A stretch of DNA of 64,000 bases. Source: Hyphomicrobiales bacterium (GTDB lineage Bacteria > Pseudomonadota > Alphaproteobacteria > Rhizobiales > Rhizobiaceae). The notes below the pieces were generated by a model. That model did not search any database, had not been told where the DNA came from, and was given only the letters and a program-made list of their open reading frames with translations. Below are positions 25,731-34,219 of the stretch, in pieces; position 1 is the first letter of the stretch, and the number at the start of each line of letters is the position of its first letter. The DNA lies in contig UCKM01000016.1 of the NCBI GenBank assembly GCA_900473175.1, forward strand, positions 1 to 64,000, given 5' to 3'. Position numbers and translations under genes: made by a program.

Positions 25731-26495
25731 TTGAATCGAAACATACGCGCGTTGATTATTCACTTGGAGCGAGCTGAGCAGCGCAAGCGGCAGGTAGAGC
25801 AACTCCGTGCGTTTCTCCCCGTGCCATCAACGATATTGCCGGCGGTCGATGGCAGGCATTTGGGTGATGAACTATACCGTATGTATCGAAGGGATCTCCA
25901 CAGACCCCGATACCCATTCAAACTCACGGTCAGCGAACTGGCTTGCTTTCTCTCCCACCGCAAAGCATGGAAGGCCATAGTCGACGAAAATCTCGATGCC
26001 GGATTGGTGTTGGAGGACGATGCGGCTGTCGGAAAAGACTTTCAAGCAAGCCTGAAGTTTGCCCTGGAGCATTTGAGACCCGGTGATTTTGTTCGGTTCC
26101 CAGACAAGAAAACGCGCGAAGCCGGTGTCACTGCGATCAAAACCGAAAGCATCAAACTCATTGTACCGTCCCCTGTGGGACTGCGTACGGTCGCTCAATT
26201 GGTCACACGAGATGCTGCAGTCCGGCTTCTGAAAGTCACCGAGCAGTTTGATCGTCCTGTCGACGTGTTTTTGCAAATGACCTGGCTGACATCCGTCCAG
26301 GTCAAATCAGTAGTCCCGAGCGGAGTTACCGAGATATCCGAAAGGCTGGGTGGAAGCACCTTGGCCTCGAAAAAATCAACATACGAGAAGCTGCAACGCG
26401 AAACGCTGCGCCCTTTGTACAGGGCCAAGATCGGATTGCTTTCCAGATGGCACAATCTTAAACCGGCTAAACCCACCGAGCGTGAGGCGTTTTGA
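25731..26495 (+). CDS. Glycosyltransferase family 25 (LPS-type)
   Basis: Sugar transferase of 254 residues in the GT25 family, which adds hexoses to lipooligosaccharide or other glycans on the cytoplasmic face of the inner membrane. Hallmarks: IIHLERAEQRKRQVE at the N-terminus, ILPAVDGRHL, SELACFLSHRKAWKAI, and the acidic LVLEDDAAVGKDF motif that binds metal-nucleotide sugar. The start is TTG at 25731 with GGGGAAG upstream; no earlier ATG fits. It converges with another glycosyltransferase gene, so both may modify the same surface polymer, though this is inference. Confidence 0.88.
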   Translation: MNRNIRALIIHLERAEQRKRQVEQLRAFLPVPSTILPAVDGRHLGDELYRMYRRDLHRPRYPFKLTVSELACFLSHRKAWKAIVDENLDAGLVLEDDAAVGKDFQASLKFALEHLRPGDFVRFPDKKTREAGVTAIKTESIKLIVPSPVGLRTVAQLVTRDAAVRLLKVTEQFDRPVDVFLQMTWLTSVQVKSVVPSGVTEISERLGGSTLASKKSTYEKLQRETLRPLYRAKIGLLSRWHNLKPAKPTEREAF

Positions 26496-26599
26496 CAATT
26501 GCTCAGATGGGCGTCGCATTTGCGTGACGGCCCTTCAACCTGGCATTTTTATCCGAAGAGCCTGCTTATACGGGAGTGACTCGGTACAAATTGTTGTTT

Positions 26600-27742
26600 T
26601 CAGGCGAATGGAGATTTGAAAAAGCCAAGTTCTGACATCTGCTTCGAATCTTTGAATTTCACCGAGACATCGGTGCGAAGATTGTCGAGCCGACCCTCTT
26701 CGATTGCCTTCAACATGTTCTTATACGAGCGGGAGCCCTTGAAATATTGTCCGTCGTCAATGGCCTGCTTCACGAGGGCCTCGGTATCATTGAAAAATTT
26801 GAAGTGAAGCAAGGATCCAAGGATCGGCGAAAAGTTTCGCGTGAACGGCCAGGGCTTGTGTATGCTTGAACTGAAAGTTGTTTCGTGTTCCACGAAGACC
26901 AGGGGATATTTCATCAATTCCTCATGGACCCCGGGACGTTTTGCGATTCTATCCCTAGGCCCACCGGTCATCTCCATTCCCGAGCTGGTTCGGCTCAGGC
27001 GGTAGCCCTTTCCATCCAACATGCTTGCGATCGTCCAAGGCATGACATCATCCGATCCGTCAAATACCGCTGACTGGATCGAGTCTTCAGGATAGCAGTC
27101 GATCATGGGAGCTGGGCAGTGGCGCACTCCCAAGGCTTCGAGTCGAGCAATAAATTCGGAAAGATGTTTGGTTTCACACTTGTCGTAGATGAAGTATTCG
27201 TCGCAATCAACATTCATATACCAACGGTTTCTGCCATAAATTCTTACCAATGCTTCGCGCCACAGCTTTCCGCCTCGTGCTTGGCGAAAGCGAACGTCGG
27301 AACCGAACAGATCAACGTCTCCTTCTTGGGAAAGCCTTTCGCGTGTTCCGTCCGTCGATTGGTCATCAACACAAAGAAACCGGGTTATTCCAAGCGCGCG
27401 ATAATGTGCCAGGAAAGACGGAATGAAGCGAAAGCTGTTACGGGTGAGGAAAATGAGTGGTAAGTCCGATGCGTCAAGAGGTTTGATGCGTTCGGATCCG
27501 ATGGGAACGAGATTCATTGGGTTTGGACGCGTTTTGACCCGGAATGTGCGCCAGTGAGTCATGACCGTATTTCCCAATGTTTTTGGAAAATGGTCGGTAT
27601 GCCCAAAATCATTGGATTGGTATGGAAACGGGATCTCCGTTCGTCGAAGCCCAAGAAAATTGTTTCGTCGCAAAAGATTATCCGCCTTTGAGAAGTCTTC
27701 TTTGAGTGTGAACTTGGCCAGTCGAACTAATCGTTCGTACAT
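26600..27742 (-). CDS. Glycosyltransferase family 2-like protein
   Basis: A 380-residue protein with a Glyco_tranf_2_4-type core: LPLIFLTRNSFRFIPSFLAHYRALGITRFLCVDDQSTDGT, then YMNVDCDEYFIYD (metal-binding DCD). Roughly 80 N-terminal residues precede the catalytic core and a C-terminal region of ~130 residues holds WPFTRNFSP and HFKFF, as in exopolysaccharide/LPS-linked members. There are no membrane helices. The chosen start gives MYERLVRLAKF; downstream ATGs could be used. Substrate and acceptor are unknown. Confidence 0.87.
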   Translation of the reverse strand: MYERLVRLAKFTLKEDFSKADNLLRRNNFLGLRRTEIPFPYQSNDFGHTDHFPKTLGNTVMTHWRTFRVKTRPNPMNLVPIGSERIKPLDASDLPLIFLTRNSFRFIPSFLAHYRALGITRFLCVDDQSTDGTRERLSQEGDVDLFGSDVRFRQARGGKLWREALVRIYGRNRWYMNVDCDEYFIYDKCETKHLSEFIARLEALGVRHCPAPMIDCYPEDSIQSAVFDGSDDVMPWTIASMLDGKGYRLSRTSSGMEMTGGPRDRIAKRPGVHEELMKYPLVFVEHETTFSSSIHKPWPFTRNFSPILGSLLHFKFFNDTEALVKQAIDDGQYFKGSRSYKNMLKAIEEGRLDNLRTDVSVKFKDSKQMSELGFFKSPFA

Positions 27743-27960
27743 CCGACGTCAAGGTAATGGTGCACGCCAGAACCAGATACGCATGCCCCTCGCTTCGTCC
27801 CGATTCGGCTAATACCTTGGGAACGTCCAAACAACCTCGTTGGACAGAATACCTAGGGTTGTGCATAGTCCGTCGCCGCGACGTGTACGGGACTTGGCCG
27901 GCAGATGCTGGAATGTTAGGGTGAGCGTTAGATATGTTGACCGGGGCTGAGCAGGTAAAG

Positions 27961-28557
27961 ATGAAAAATGCAAAGATTACGCGCCGGGGGCTCATGCTGG
28001 GCGGCGTGGCATTGGTGACTTCGGGATGCACTTCGGTTGCAGGACAGCCGTGGAACCCTATGTCCTATGCCTTTTCAGGGAAGCCATATTTGGATTATCG
28101 TCTGAGGCGGCAGCGTGTTCAATATAGTGGCAGCGAGTCGCCTGGAACGATCGTCGTCAATACCTACGAGCGTTATCTCTACGTCGTTGAGGGAGATGGA
28201 TATGCGACTCGCTTTGGCATAGCCGTCGGCGAGGAGGGACTTACGATGAAGGGCAAGGCCGAGATCGGGCGCAAGGAAGAATGGCCCTCTTGGACGCCCA
28301 CTCAAAGCATGATCCAGCGCAAGCCGCGCCTGGCTCAGTATGCCGGCGGTGTCCCCGGCGGCCCAAACAATCCGCTCGGTGCATGTGCGCTTTATCTCTA
28401 CCAAGGTGGACGCGATACCATGTTCCGCCTGCACGGGACAAATGAGCCATGGTTGATAGGCCAGGCTGTCTCGAATGGGTGTATCCGTCTGACAAATGAG
28501 GACGCACTTTATCTCTATGAGCAAACGCCCTTGGGAACGCCAGTGCTGATCATTTAA
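27961..28557 (+). CDS. L,D-transpeptidase (YkuD domain), lipoprotein
   Basis: Cell-wall enzyme of 198 residues that forms 3-3 peptidoglycan crosslinks or attaches proteins to peptidoglycan. The N-terminus combines a twin-arginine motif (TRRGLMLGG) with a lipobox ending in TSGC, so it is probably a Tat-exported lipoprotein. The YkuD domain (about 60-198) shows IVVNTYERYLYVVEG, a PLGACALYLY segment, FRLHGTNEPW and the catalytic SNGCIRL motif, with Cys nucleophile. I start at 27961 (MKNAK), with AGGTAAAG just upstream; a start at 27934 is possible but unlikely. Confidence 0.93.
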   Translation: MKNAKITRRGLMLGGVALVTSGCTSVAGQPWNPMSYAFSGKPYLDYRLRRQRVQYSGSESPGTIVVNTYERYLYVVEGDGYATRFGIAVGEEGLTMKGKAEIGRKEEWPSWTPTQSMIQRKPRLAQYAGGVPGGPNNPLGACALYLYQGGRDTMFRLHGTNEPWLIGQAVSNGCIRLTNEDALYLYEQTPLGTPVLII

Positions 28558-28758
28558 TGATCGCCGTTTTACGCAAATATCGGCTCGCCGCCCTTTGGGC
28601 GGTGACATTGCCGATTCCAGCTACAACCGGCCTATTAACCCTGATTGTGGTAAATCGGACACTACGTGTGTGTTTCCTCTACCGCTGACTAGCGTTCACT
28701 ACTATCTGTGGTAGTCTGTTTTCGTTGGCCTACTCGCCTTGAAGAAAGGAAATATCAG

Positions 28759-28881
28759 ATGAAGAGAGTTCTGATCGCTGGAGTTGCCGTATTAGCGGTT
28801 TTGAGTCTAAGCGCCTGCGCATCGATTGGTAAAGGGAAAGCCCCGCCGCCTGAGGCTGCTCCTGCCGTAATCACTAAGTAA
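28759..28881 (+). CDS. Very small lipoprotein (40 aa)
   Basis: MKRVLIAGVAVLAVLSLSAC followed by ASIGKGKAPPPEAAPAVITK: a textbook lipoprotein signal peptide with lipobox LSAC and only about 20 mature residues, Pro/Ala/Lys-rich. AAGGAAA lies seven bases before the ATG. A hairpin at 28898-28929 follows. Tiny lipoproteins of this type are frequent in rhizobia beside lipoprotein and envelope genes; function unknown. It sits between the L,D-transpeptidase and a larger lipoprotein, all in one direction. Confidence 0.8.
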   Translation: MKRVLIAGVAVLAVLSLSACASIGKGKAPPPEAAPAVITK

Positions 28882-28897
28882 CTGACCCTCAACCCGT

Positions 28898-28929
28898 ATG
28901 GGGGAAGTGTCGCGTGATTCTTCCCCCAT
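28898..28929 (+). terminator. Hairpin after small lipoprotein gene
   Basis: ATGGGGGAA and TTCCCCCAT form a perfect 9-bp stem around a 14-base loop, 16 bases after the stop of the 40-residue lipoprotein gene. There is no strong T-run on the plus strand, so it may be a weak terminator or an mRNA stabiliser. Confidence 0.55.
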
Positions 28930-29040
28930 CGGTCCGTGAACCGGATTAAGCCGGCTTCACAATATATCGGGCGGTCACCAGCCATTGATAGCGGGGCATG
29001 GGTTGCCTGCATGTCTTCGCTCTTCGGAGTAAGGAATGAT

Positions 29041-29703
29041 ATGACGCTCTTCAGTGTTCGTCTATCGGTAGTGGTCCTGTTTGCCCTCGCGGTGGTGGGA
29101 TGTGCGCCCGATGCACAAATCAAGCCGAATGTCGTATCCTACAACAATGAAGGCTCGACGGCCGTCGGGGCGCCCGCTAATGCGAAGACACGAAATGGCG
29201 CCGTGCAATTGGCGTCATCCCAACAGCAAGACGGGCGGTACTACATTGAGTTTCGCTCCCGCTATGCCCTCAGCTACGGGCACACCTATGTGATTTTTGG
29301 ACGTTTGGACAACGCAGGCCGGCCTCTCGATCGCGAAGTGGCCGGCCTGCACCCGGCTTCGAACAGTGCCGTTCCCTACGTTCTGGGCCACTACATCCCG
29401 GTGCCTGCCGAGACCGGCGCAAGCGACGGCGACCTGGAAGACAAATACAGGTCGGCCAGCTGGCGCGTGATGCTGAGCGAAGCCGAATACAGGAAAGTCG
29501 TTGCGTACATACATGACCTCCAGTCCCGTACCCACTTCTGGCAAGCGACCGTCCACAACTGCAACGCTTTTGTGGGGGAAATCGCGCGCTCCATGGGATA
29601 TAAGACGCCCGGCATATGGCTGCGCCCGCAACAGTTCGTTACCGAGCTAAGAGAGATGAACGGGGGCCCGAATGCCATCGGTTACACCGGGCCTGCAGGT
29701 TAG
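29041..29703 (+). CDS. Lipoprotein with His/Cys hydrolase-like motifs
   Basis: A 220-residue protein; the start at 29041 (MTLFSVRLSVVVLFALAVVGC) gives a lipoprotein signal ending in VVGC, with AAGGAATG upstream. In the mature part SYGHTYVIFGRLD contains a His and THFWQATVHNCNAFVGE contains a Cys, the spacing and context resembling NlpC/P60- or DUF4105-like cysteine hydrolases, where the Cys of an NC motif is nucleophilic. That assignment is an inference from motif shape only. The frame is open upstream to 28936 but has no support there. It lies in line with the envelope genes around it. Confidence 0.72.
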   Translation: MTLFSVRLSVVVLFALAVVGCAPDAQIKPNVVSYNNEGSTAVGAPANAKTRNGAVQLASSQQQDGRYYIEFRSRYALSYGHTYVIFGRLDNAGRPLDREVAGLHPASNSAVPYVLGHYIPVPAETGASDGDLEDKYRSASWRVMLSEAEYRKVVAYIHDLQSRTHFWQATVHNCNAFVGEIARSMGYKTPGIWLRPQQFVTELREMNGGPNAIGYTGPAG

Positions 29704-29804
29704 GGCACTGTGTCTGAGCGTTTGTGAGCCGAAGGCGATAATGCATCTTGAGCACGACCTATGATTCCCAATCGCAGAAAACATGCTGGTGACTTCGCGT
29801 GAGT

Positions 29805-30392
29805 ATGTCGGTCGCTTCAGCTGGTGAGATCATATGGGTACTCGGCATAGTCGCCTGGTATGTCATCCGGTACCCCTTCGAGCGTCGGGCCAAGCGCGTC
29901 CACGTCGTGCGCAACGCCCGCTCCCGTTCGGACACACTCGGGCTTGCCTCTGCCCTCTTTGGGCTTGCGGTCCTGCCGGCATTCTACGTCGCCACCGGCA
30001 TTCCTAAAGCCGCCGACTATCCGGCCAGCGCATGGGCCATCGCTCTTGGAGCGATCGCGTTCTGCTGCGCGCTGTGGGTTTTTCGCAGATCCCATAAGGA
30101 GTTGGGCCGGAATTGGTCGATCACGCTAGAGATTCGGGAAAAGCATGAACTGGTCCGCTCCGGCCCCTATGCCCTCATCCGCCACCCAATGTACACGTCT
30201 TTCCTTCTTATTTCGGTCGCCCAAGCTTTTTTGATTGCGAACTGGGTTGTGGGCGTCGCAGGCTTGATCGGCTTCGCAATCCTCTTTTTTCTGAGGGTGA
30301 ATAAGGAAGAGCGTATGATGTTAGAGAACTTTGGCCCGCAATATCGTACGTATATGGAGAGCACCAAGAGAATCATTCCTTATATCTATTAG
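29805..30392 (+). CDS. Isoprenylcysteine methyltransferase-like membrane protein
   Basis: A 195-residue integral membrane protein with four or five hydrophobic segments and the C-terminal signature of the ICMT/PEMT superfamily: RRSHKELGRNWS, then VRSGPYALIRHPMYTSFLL and FGPQYRTYMESTKRIIPY. Family members transfer methyl groups from S-adenosylmethionine to lipids or isoprenyl thiols at the membrane. A GTG two codons earlier (29799) is an alternative start. It is followed after eleven bases by an acyltransferase-like gene, so the two are surely one transcript; the acceptor is unknown. Confidence 0.88.
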   Translation: MSVASAGEIIWVLGIVAWYVIRYPFERRAKRVHVVRNARSRSDTLGLASALFGLAVLPAFYVATGIPKAADYPASAWAIALGAIAFCCALWVFRRSHKELGRNWSITLEIREKHELVRSGPYALIRHPMYTSFLLISVAQAFLIANWVVGVAGLIGFAILFFLRVNKEERMMLENFGPQYRTYMESTKRIIPYIY

Positions 30393-30403
30393 AGGGTCGC
30401 ACG

Positions 30404-31189
30404 ATGCGTGGTCGAGCCATCAAGCTTTCAGCTCCCCGGCGTCTGGTTAACGACCTGATGTGGTGTTCGATTGCGGTGCCGCGGGTCACGGTGCAGCGTC
30501 AGATGAACTTGGGCCCGCTCATTCGCGCCAGAATGGCGCTTCAAACCAAACCGTCCTGGACCGTACTTTTCTTGAAGGGTTACGCGCTCCTTTCTCAGGA
30601 GACCCCAGAACTACGGCGTGCCTATGTAAAGCTGCCCTGGCCGCAGCTTTACGAATATCCGCTCAGCGTTGCCTCAATTGCGCATGAGCGCGAGTATGAC
30701 GGTGAGCGGGCTGTCCTGTTGAGCCGTATCAAAGACCCGGAGCACCAATCCATTGCTGACCTCGAAGCCTCGATCCAGGCGTCGCGGGCAAGTCCGGTCC
30801 TCGAGGTCAAGGAGTTTCGGCGTGCCTTGAACATTGCCCGTGTACCGACATTGATCAGGCGGCTACTCATGTGGCTCGGGCTGAATATCGGACGGCAGCG
30901 AGCAAACTATTTCGGTACGTTCCAGCTGTCCGTATATTCGGGCCTCGGAGCTGAGTCGCTCAATCCGCTTACGCCATTGACCACGCTCTTGAACTACGGC
31001 TTGATCGGTAAGGATGGATCGGTAAATGTTCGCATCCACTATGACCACCGGGTCATGGATGGAGCAAATGTTGCGCGCGCGCTCGAGAAGTTCGAGAGGA
31101 TTCTGAACGGCGCTGTCGCCGACGAAGTGACACGGCTGGCGCAAGGTGCTGCCGTTACCGCAAGCCAGGAGGACCCCAACCGGCGATAA
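30404..31189 (+). CDS. E2/CAT-fold acyltransferase-like protein
   Basis: A 261-residue stand-alone protein with the fold of 2-oxoacid dehydrogenase E2 / chloramphenicol acetyltransferase catalytic domains. The active-site HxxxD motif is seen in IHYDHRVMDGANVARAL near residue 215, preceded by a typical NPLTPLTTLLNYGLIGKDGSVNVR strand. It has no lipoyl or subunit-binding domain, so it is not an E2 component; it probably uses a CoA thioester or other acyl donor. It is the middle gene of a three-gene run with an ICMT-like methyltransferase and an SDR. The acceptor is unknown. Confidence 0.85.
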   Translation: MRGRAIKLSAPRRLVNDLMWCSIAVPRVTVQRQMNLGPLIRARMALQTKPSWTVLFLKGYALLSQETPELRRAYVKLPWPQLYEYPLSVASIAHEREYDGERAVLLSRIKDPEHQSIADLEASIQASRASPVLEVKEFRRALNIARVPTLIRRLLMWLGLNIGRQRANYFGTFQLSVYSGLGAESLNPLTPLTTLLNYGLIGKDGSVNVRIHYDHRVMDGANVARALEKFERILNGAVADEVTRLAQGAAVTASQEDPNRR

Positions 31190-31285
31190 TTAGCCGGGGC
31201 GCATTTTCATGTTAAAGACACATTCTAAATTGACTAAGAAAAAATCTGCCGAAGTCATCGGCACGGTAGCTTCAGGAACAGCGTC

Positions 31286-32143
31286 ATGATTTCGCACGGT
31301 GAGCTTAGGTCGGCTGTCGTCGTGATCGGCGCGTCGGGTGGAATCGGACGGGCCATTGCCAGAGTTGTTGCCCGCGAACGCCGCGTTGTCGTACTCACTG
31401 CGCGCTCAACAGAGGGTTTGAGCGTTACCGCGGCCGAGGTGCGGGAGGCGGGCGGGGAGGCGTTGACGCTTGAAATGGACGTTTTGGCAAAGGACGCGCC
31501 AAAGCAGGTAGAGGACTTCCTCACCGCACATGGTCTTGTCTGCGATGTTCTGGTTAACAGCGCTGGCTATGGCCTACGCGGGGCGGGGATCGCACTCCCC
31601 ATAGATGAGCAACTCGGCATTATTGATGTCAACATTCGTGCGCTCACGGAATTTACTCTCTATTTTTTGCCGCAAATGGCCGCACGCAAGCGCGGAGGCG
31701 TAATTAATCTCAGCTCCGTGGCCAGCTTCGCACCTGGGCCCTACATGGCTTTGTATTACGCCAGCAAGGGCTTCGTCCGTTCCTTTTCATTGGCGCTTCA
31801 TCAGGAATTGCGTCGGGCAGGGGTCACCGTGACTTGCGTAGCCCCGGGTCCTGTCGCCACGGAATTTTATGCAAGGGCCGGCGCCAGACATGCTTCGCTC
31901 TTCAGTCTTTTGCCCAAGCTGGAGCCCGAAGTCGTGGCCGAGAGCGCATGGCGTGGATTTAAATCCGGTCGTCGTCTGGTCGTGCCCGGCATCTCGGCGA
32001 AACTGGCAGTGTTCGCATTGAACTTGTTGCCTTCCGCGGCAATGCTGCCGCTGATCGGCAAGCTGCAACGCGGCGGCAACGATCCATGCCCGTGCGGGTC
32101 AGGCAAGAAGTTCAAGAAATGTCACGGTGCCCGCCGCACGTGA
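31286..32143 (+). CDS. SDR oxidoreductase fused to a SEC-C zinc motif
   Basis: A 285-residue protein. Residues ~10-200 are a classical SDR: GASGGIGRAIARV, NSAGYG, LSSVASF and the YYASK catalytic pair, with PGPVATEF after it. Unusually, the C-terminus ends in DPCPCGSGKKFKKCHG, a SEC-C zinc-binding motif like that at the end of SecA and many stand-alone tags. Between them lies a hydrophobic stretch (about 235-260, SAKLAVFALNLLPSAAM). The gene is the third in a co-directional run with methyltransferase- and acyltransferase-like genes. It may act on a lipid or glycolipid; substrate unknown. Confidence 0.9.
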   Translation: MISHGELRSAVVVIGASGGIGRAIARVVARERRVVVLTARSTEGLSVTAAEVREAGGEALTLEMDVLAKDAPKQVEDFLTAHGLVCDVLVNSAGYGLRGAGIALPIDEQLGIIDVNIRALTEFTLYFLPQMAARKRGGVINLSSVASFAPGPYMALYYASKGFVRSFSLALHQELRRAGVTVTCVAPGPVATEFYARAGARHASLFSLLPKLEPEVVAESAWRGFKSGRRLVVPGISAKLAVFALNLLPSAAMLPLIGKLQRGGNDPCPCGSGKKFKKCHGARRT

Positions 32144-32322
32144 TCCGATTGGAGCGAGCTTAGAAGAGCTGACTTTGCATGGCAGGAAGGATAGCAGAGC
32201 CGGATCTCGCTCCTCCCGTATAGCTCCAAGGGATTAGTACACTTCCGCAGTGTTTCAACCAATTGGTAATGGAACGGATACACGATGGCCGCAGCTATCA
32301 ACTATCAACTGCGGGAGCCTTC

Positions 32323-32652
32323 ATGCTTACTGTATTTTTACTTGGCACTTATTTGGCAGGAGGAAATATCGAGAAGGGAGACGAGATCGTCAAGGCTCAG
32401 CTCGAATTGATGAAGCTATCTTACTTCTGCGATGACCCGCTTTACAGAACCAAGAGAGACGCCGTACGTCGATCGGTCATGCGCCTTGATGGGGACACGA
32501 CGTTCAAACCTGAAAATGTCATGGACCTTGACAGTGATTTGAAGAATAAAGTTGTCAAACTAAGCACGCCCTTGAACAGAGGGGATTGCATCACGCTTAT
32601 CTCTGAAGCCCAAGAAAAAGTGGATCGGCTATATGGGGAGTTCGGCCGATAG
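32323..32652 (+). CDS. Hypothetical exported or membrane-anchored protein
   Basis: A ~109-residue protein of unknown function. I chose ATG 32323 because GGGAG lies six bases upstream; the frame is open to TTG/ATG at 32263/32269, but these lack ribosome binding sites. The N-terminus MLTVFLLGTYLAGGNIEKG is a short hydrophobic leader, probably an uncleaved anchor or signal. The rest is soluble and charged (RTKRDAVRRSVMRLDG; EAQEKVDRLYGEFGR) with two cysteines. It converges with the DUF1579-like gene. Confidence 0.6.
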   Translation: MLTVFLLGTYLAGGNIEKGDEIVKAQLELMKLSYFCDDPLYRTKRDAVRRSVMRLDGDTTFKPENVMDLDSDLKNKVVKLSTPLNRGDCITLISEAQEKVDRLYGEFGR

Positions 32653-32695
32653 GCAGTTGAACAGCCGGCATGCGACACTGACCGCCCGCTGATGA

Positions 32696-33154
32696 TCAAT
32701 GGACCTTGGTGTAGAAGAGATCAAAATCGTGCGCCCAATTGGTCCCGTCGCTCGACCGTTCCCACGCCCCTGCAATGTTCTGACGATCGGGACTGAATGT
32801 TCCAACATATCGTTGGAAGAACCCCGGCGCGTTCCTCCAAAGTTTCCAGACGCGACCATCAATGCTCATGTTTACCACGCGATGGGCGCGCCGGGCATCG
32901 CTGTAGAGCATGATAAACTTCCCAGTGGAATCGTCTGCACCAATGATGGATGTGATCGGAAAAGGCGAATTTTCGACCCATTCGGGCGGAACGCCCTTCG
33001 CAATGTCAGCATCAATCCGTTGCATGATGAACTGTGAATCCGCCAGCCAAGCAAACTGGGTCACCCCGTGCGCCATCAGTTTGTCACCGACCAAGGCTTG
33101 CATATCCCATGAGCCGACGAGGGGGGTTAGCTTGCCGAGAACGTCATCTGACAT
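32696..33154 (-). CDS. DUF1579-family protein
   Basis: A 152-residue cytoplasmic protein resembling the DUF1579 family: LTPLVGSWDMQALVG at the N-terminus, then FIMQRIDADIAKG, DSTGKFIMLYSDARRAHRVV and a C-terminal WERSSDGTNWAHDFDLFY. Such proteins have a small beta-barrel-like fold and no assigned reaction. The start at 33154 (MSDDVLGKL) has AGGAG seven bases upstream; a much longer frame to 33577 is rich in Arg/Cys and not credible. It ends close to the convergent gene on the other strand. Confidence 0.8.
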   Translation of the reverse strand: MSDDVLGKLTPLVGSWDMQALVGDKLMAHGVTQFAWLADSQFIMQRIDADIAKGVPPEWVENSPFPITSIIGADDSTGKFIMLYSDARRAHRVVNMSIDGRVWKLWRNAPGFFQRYVGTFSPDRQNIAGAWERSSDGTNWAHDFDLFYTKVH

Positions 33155-33330
33155 CTCACTACTCCTGTGTTCCCCGTACTTGCGGCTCTCCATTATGGCA
33201 CAAACCGATTGATTTGGAGAGAGACAGTCATCACCCCACGCACGTTGATCGCAGCAATCGGTGTGATTTTGCTCAAGCTTTTCACCGGCCTTCGGACCGC
33301 GCGAGGATCTTGGTCCAGTGCGCACGTAAA

Positions 33331-33513
33331 TCAGGACGCGCTTTCCTGTTCGCGCGCTCTGTACAAAGCTTCGATTGCAGCTTGTATTTCCACAAGGTTC
33401 TTGAGTGGTCCCGGGTTCGCACCATTTTGGGCGATCTGCAGGATCTCTTGCCGACGCGACGATATGAGTTCCTTTATTGCCGCGTCGATTTCCTGAACAT
33501 GCTGCGCTGCCAT
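33331..33513 (-). CDS. Small coiled protein (60 aa)
   Basis: MAAQHVQEIDAAIKELISSRRQ...: 60 residues, all helical with heptad-like spacing and no aromatic core, ending RAREQESAS. It is preceded by GGGGAGG five bases before the ATG, a strong site, so the gene is very likely real. No family is recognised; it might be a small oligomerising regulator or a partner of a neighbouring membrane peptide. The gene points the same way as the DUF1579 gene, 175 bases upstream of it. Confidence 0.75.
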   Translation of the reverse strand: MAAQHVQEIDAAIKELISSRRQEILQIAQNGANPGPLKNLVEIQAAIEALYRAREQESAS

Positions 33514-33583
33514 TCTTGCCTCCCCGAATTGAAGTCAAGATATGAGGCAGGCATGACGGCCAAACGAAGGCACTCACAAATTC

Positions 33584-33664
33584 TCACGAATGCAGCACGA
33601 TAAGAACGACCGCCGTAAGGCTGACCAAGGCAAAAAATGTGAAATAAAATAGGTCCGAGTCCAC
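33584..33664 (-). CDS. Possible single-helix membrane peptide (26 aa)
   Basis: GTG at 33664 starts a peptide ending FTFFALVSLTAVVLIVLHS: a short acidic head (MDSDLFY) and one transmembrane helix. GGAGG lies eight bases upstream of this GTG, favouring it over other starts; a longer frame to 33793 has no site. Such 25-40 residue single-pass peptides are common accessory subunits of membrane complexes. It is one of several tiny genes in this interval. Confidence 0.4.
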   Translation of the reverse strand: MDSDLFYFTFFALVSLTAVVLIVLHS

Positions 33665-33871
33665 GTCCGGCACCTCCACAGCACCGCAACGTCGAAATTT
33701 CTTCGAGGTTAATCGGTGATGAGAGTTTGCTTGAACATGAATAGGAGCGCAATCAATCCTGGGATTGCCAAATTTTACTACGCGTGAGCTCATCTCATTG
33801 AATTAGAGCAAGTCTGGCGGCTTGGCAGTCTGCTTTCTCGTCAACAACGTGCGGTCTGTAAACGCCGGGCT

Positions 33872-34027
33872 CTAATTCCGGGCGACGACAGGAGAAACAT
33901 CAAAATTATGCATTGAGTTTCCAACAAGGGAGACTATCCCGCTAAACGCAAAAATCGCCACTGCTGTGAGCACGGCAATTACGACGAGGTCTCTGGAATG
34001 TAGTGGGTCATTTTGGTGATTTCGCAC
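33872..34027 (-). CDS. Small membrane protein (51 aa)
   Basis: A 51-residue frame from GTG 34027 to the stop at 33872. AAGGGGAT lies about nine bases upstream of the GTG. After a polar N-terminus (MRNHQNDPLHSRD) comes one membrane helix (LVVIAVLTAVAIFAFSGIVSL) and a short polar tail. Composition and the ribosome binding site make it a credible gene although it is below common length cut-offs. Function unknown. Confidence 0.6.
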   Translation of the reverse strand: MRNHQNDPLHSRDLVVIAVLTAVAIFAFSGIVSLVGNSMHNFDVSPVVARN

Positions 34028-34219
34028 TATGCCAATCCCCTTTTAACGCTGGTTATTGTGCGTGAACCAGCGCCGTTAAACAATAAGCCGCCTCTGGCTA
34101 GAATTGGTTAGGGCAAGGGGTGGTGCGTGCGTGAATGCGAGAGATATGGCCACGTGGGCGGGCAATCGACGCAGGTCGAGTGGGGCCAAGCGGACCGAAA
34201 GCCTGACGCGATGGGGGCT

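Noticed and set aside
32696-33577. N-terminal extension of the DUF1579-like protein to 293 residues
   Set aside because: The extra 141 residues are Arg/Cys-rich and contain no fold; AGGAG lies before the internal ATG at 33154.
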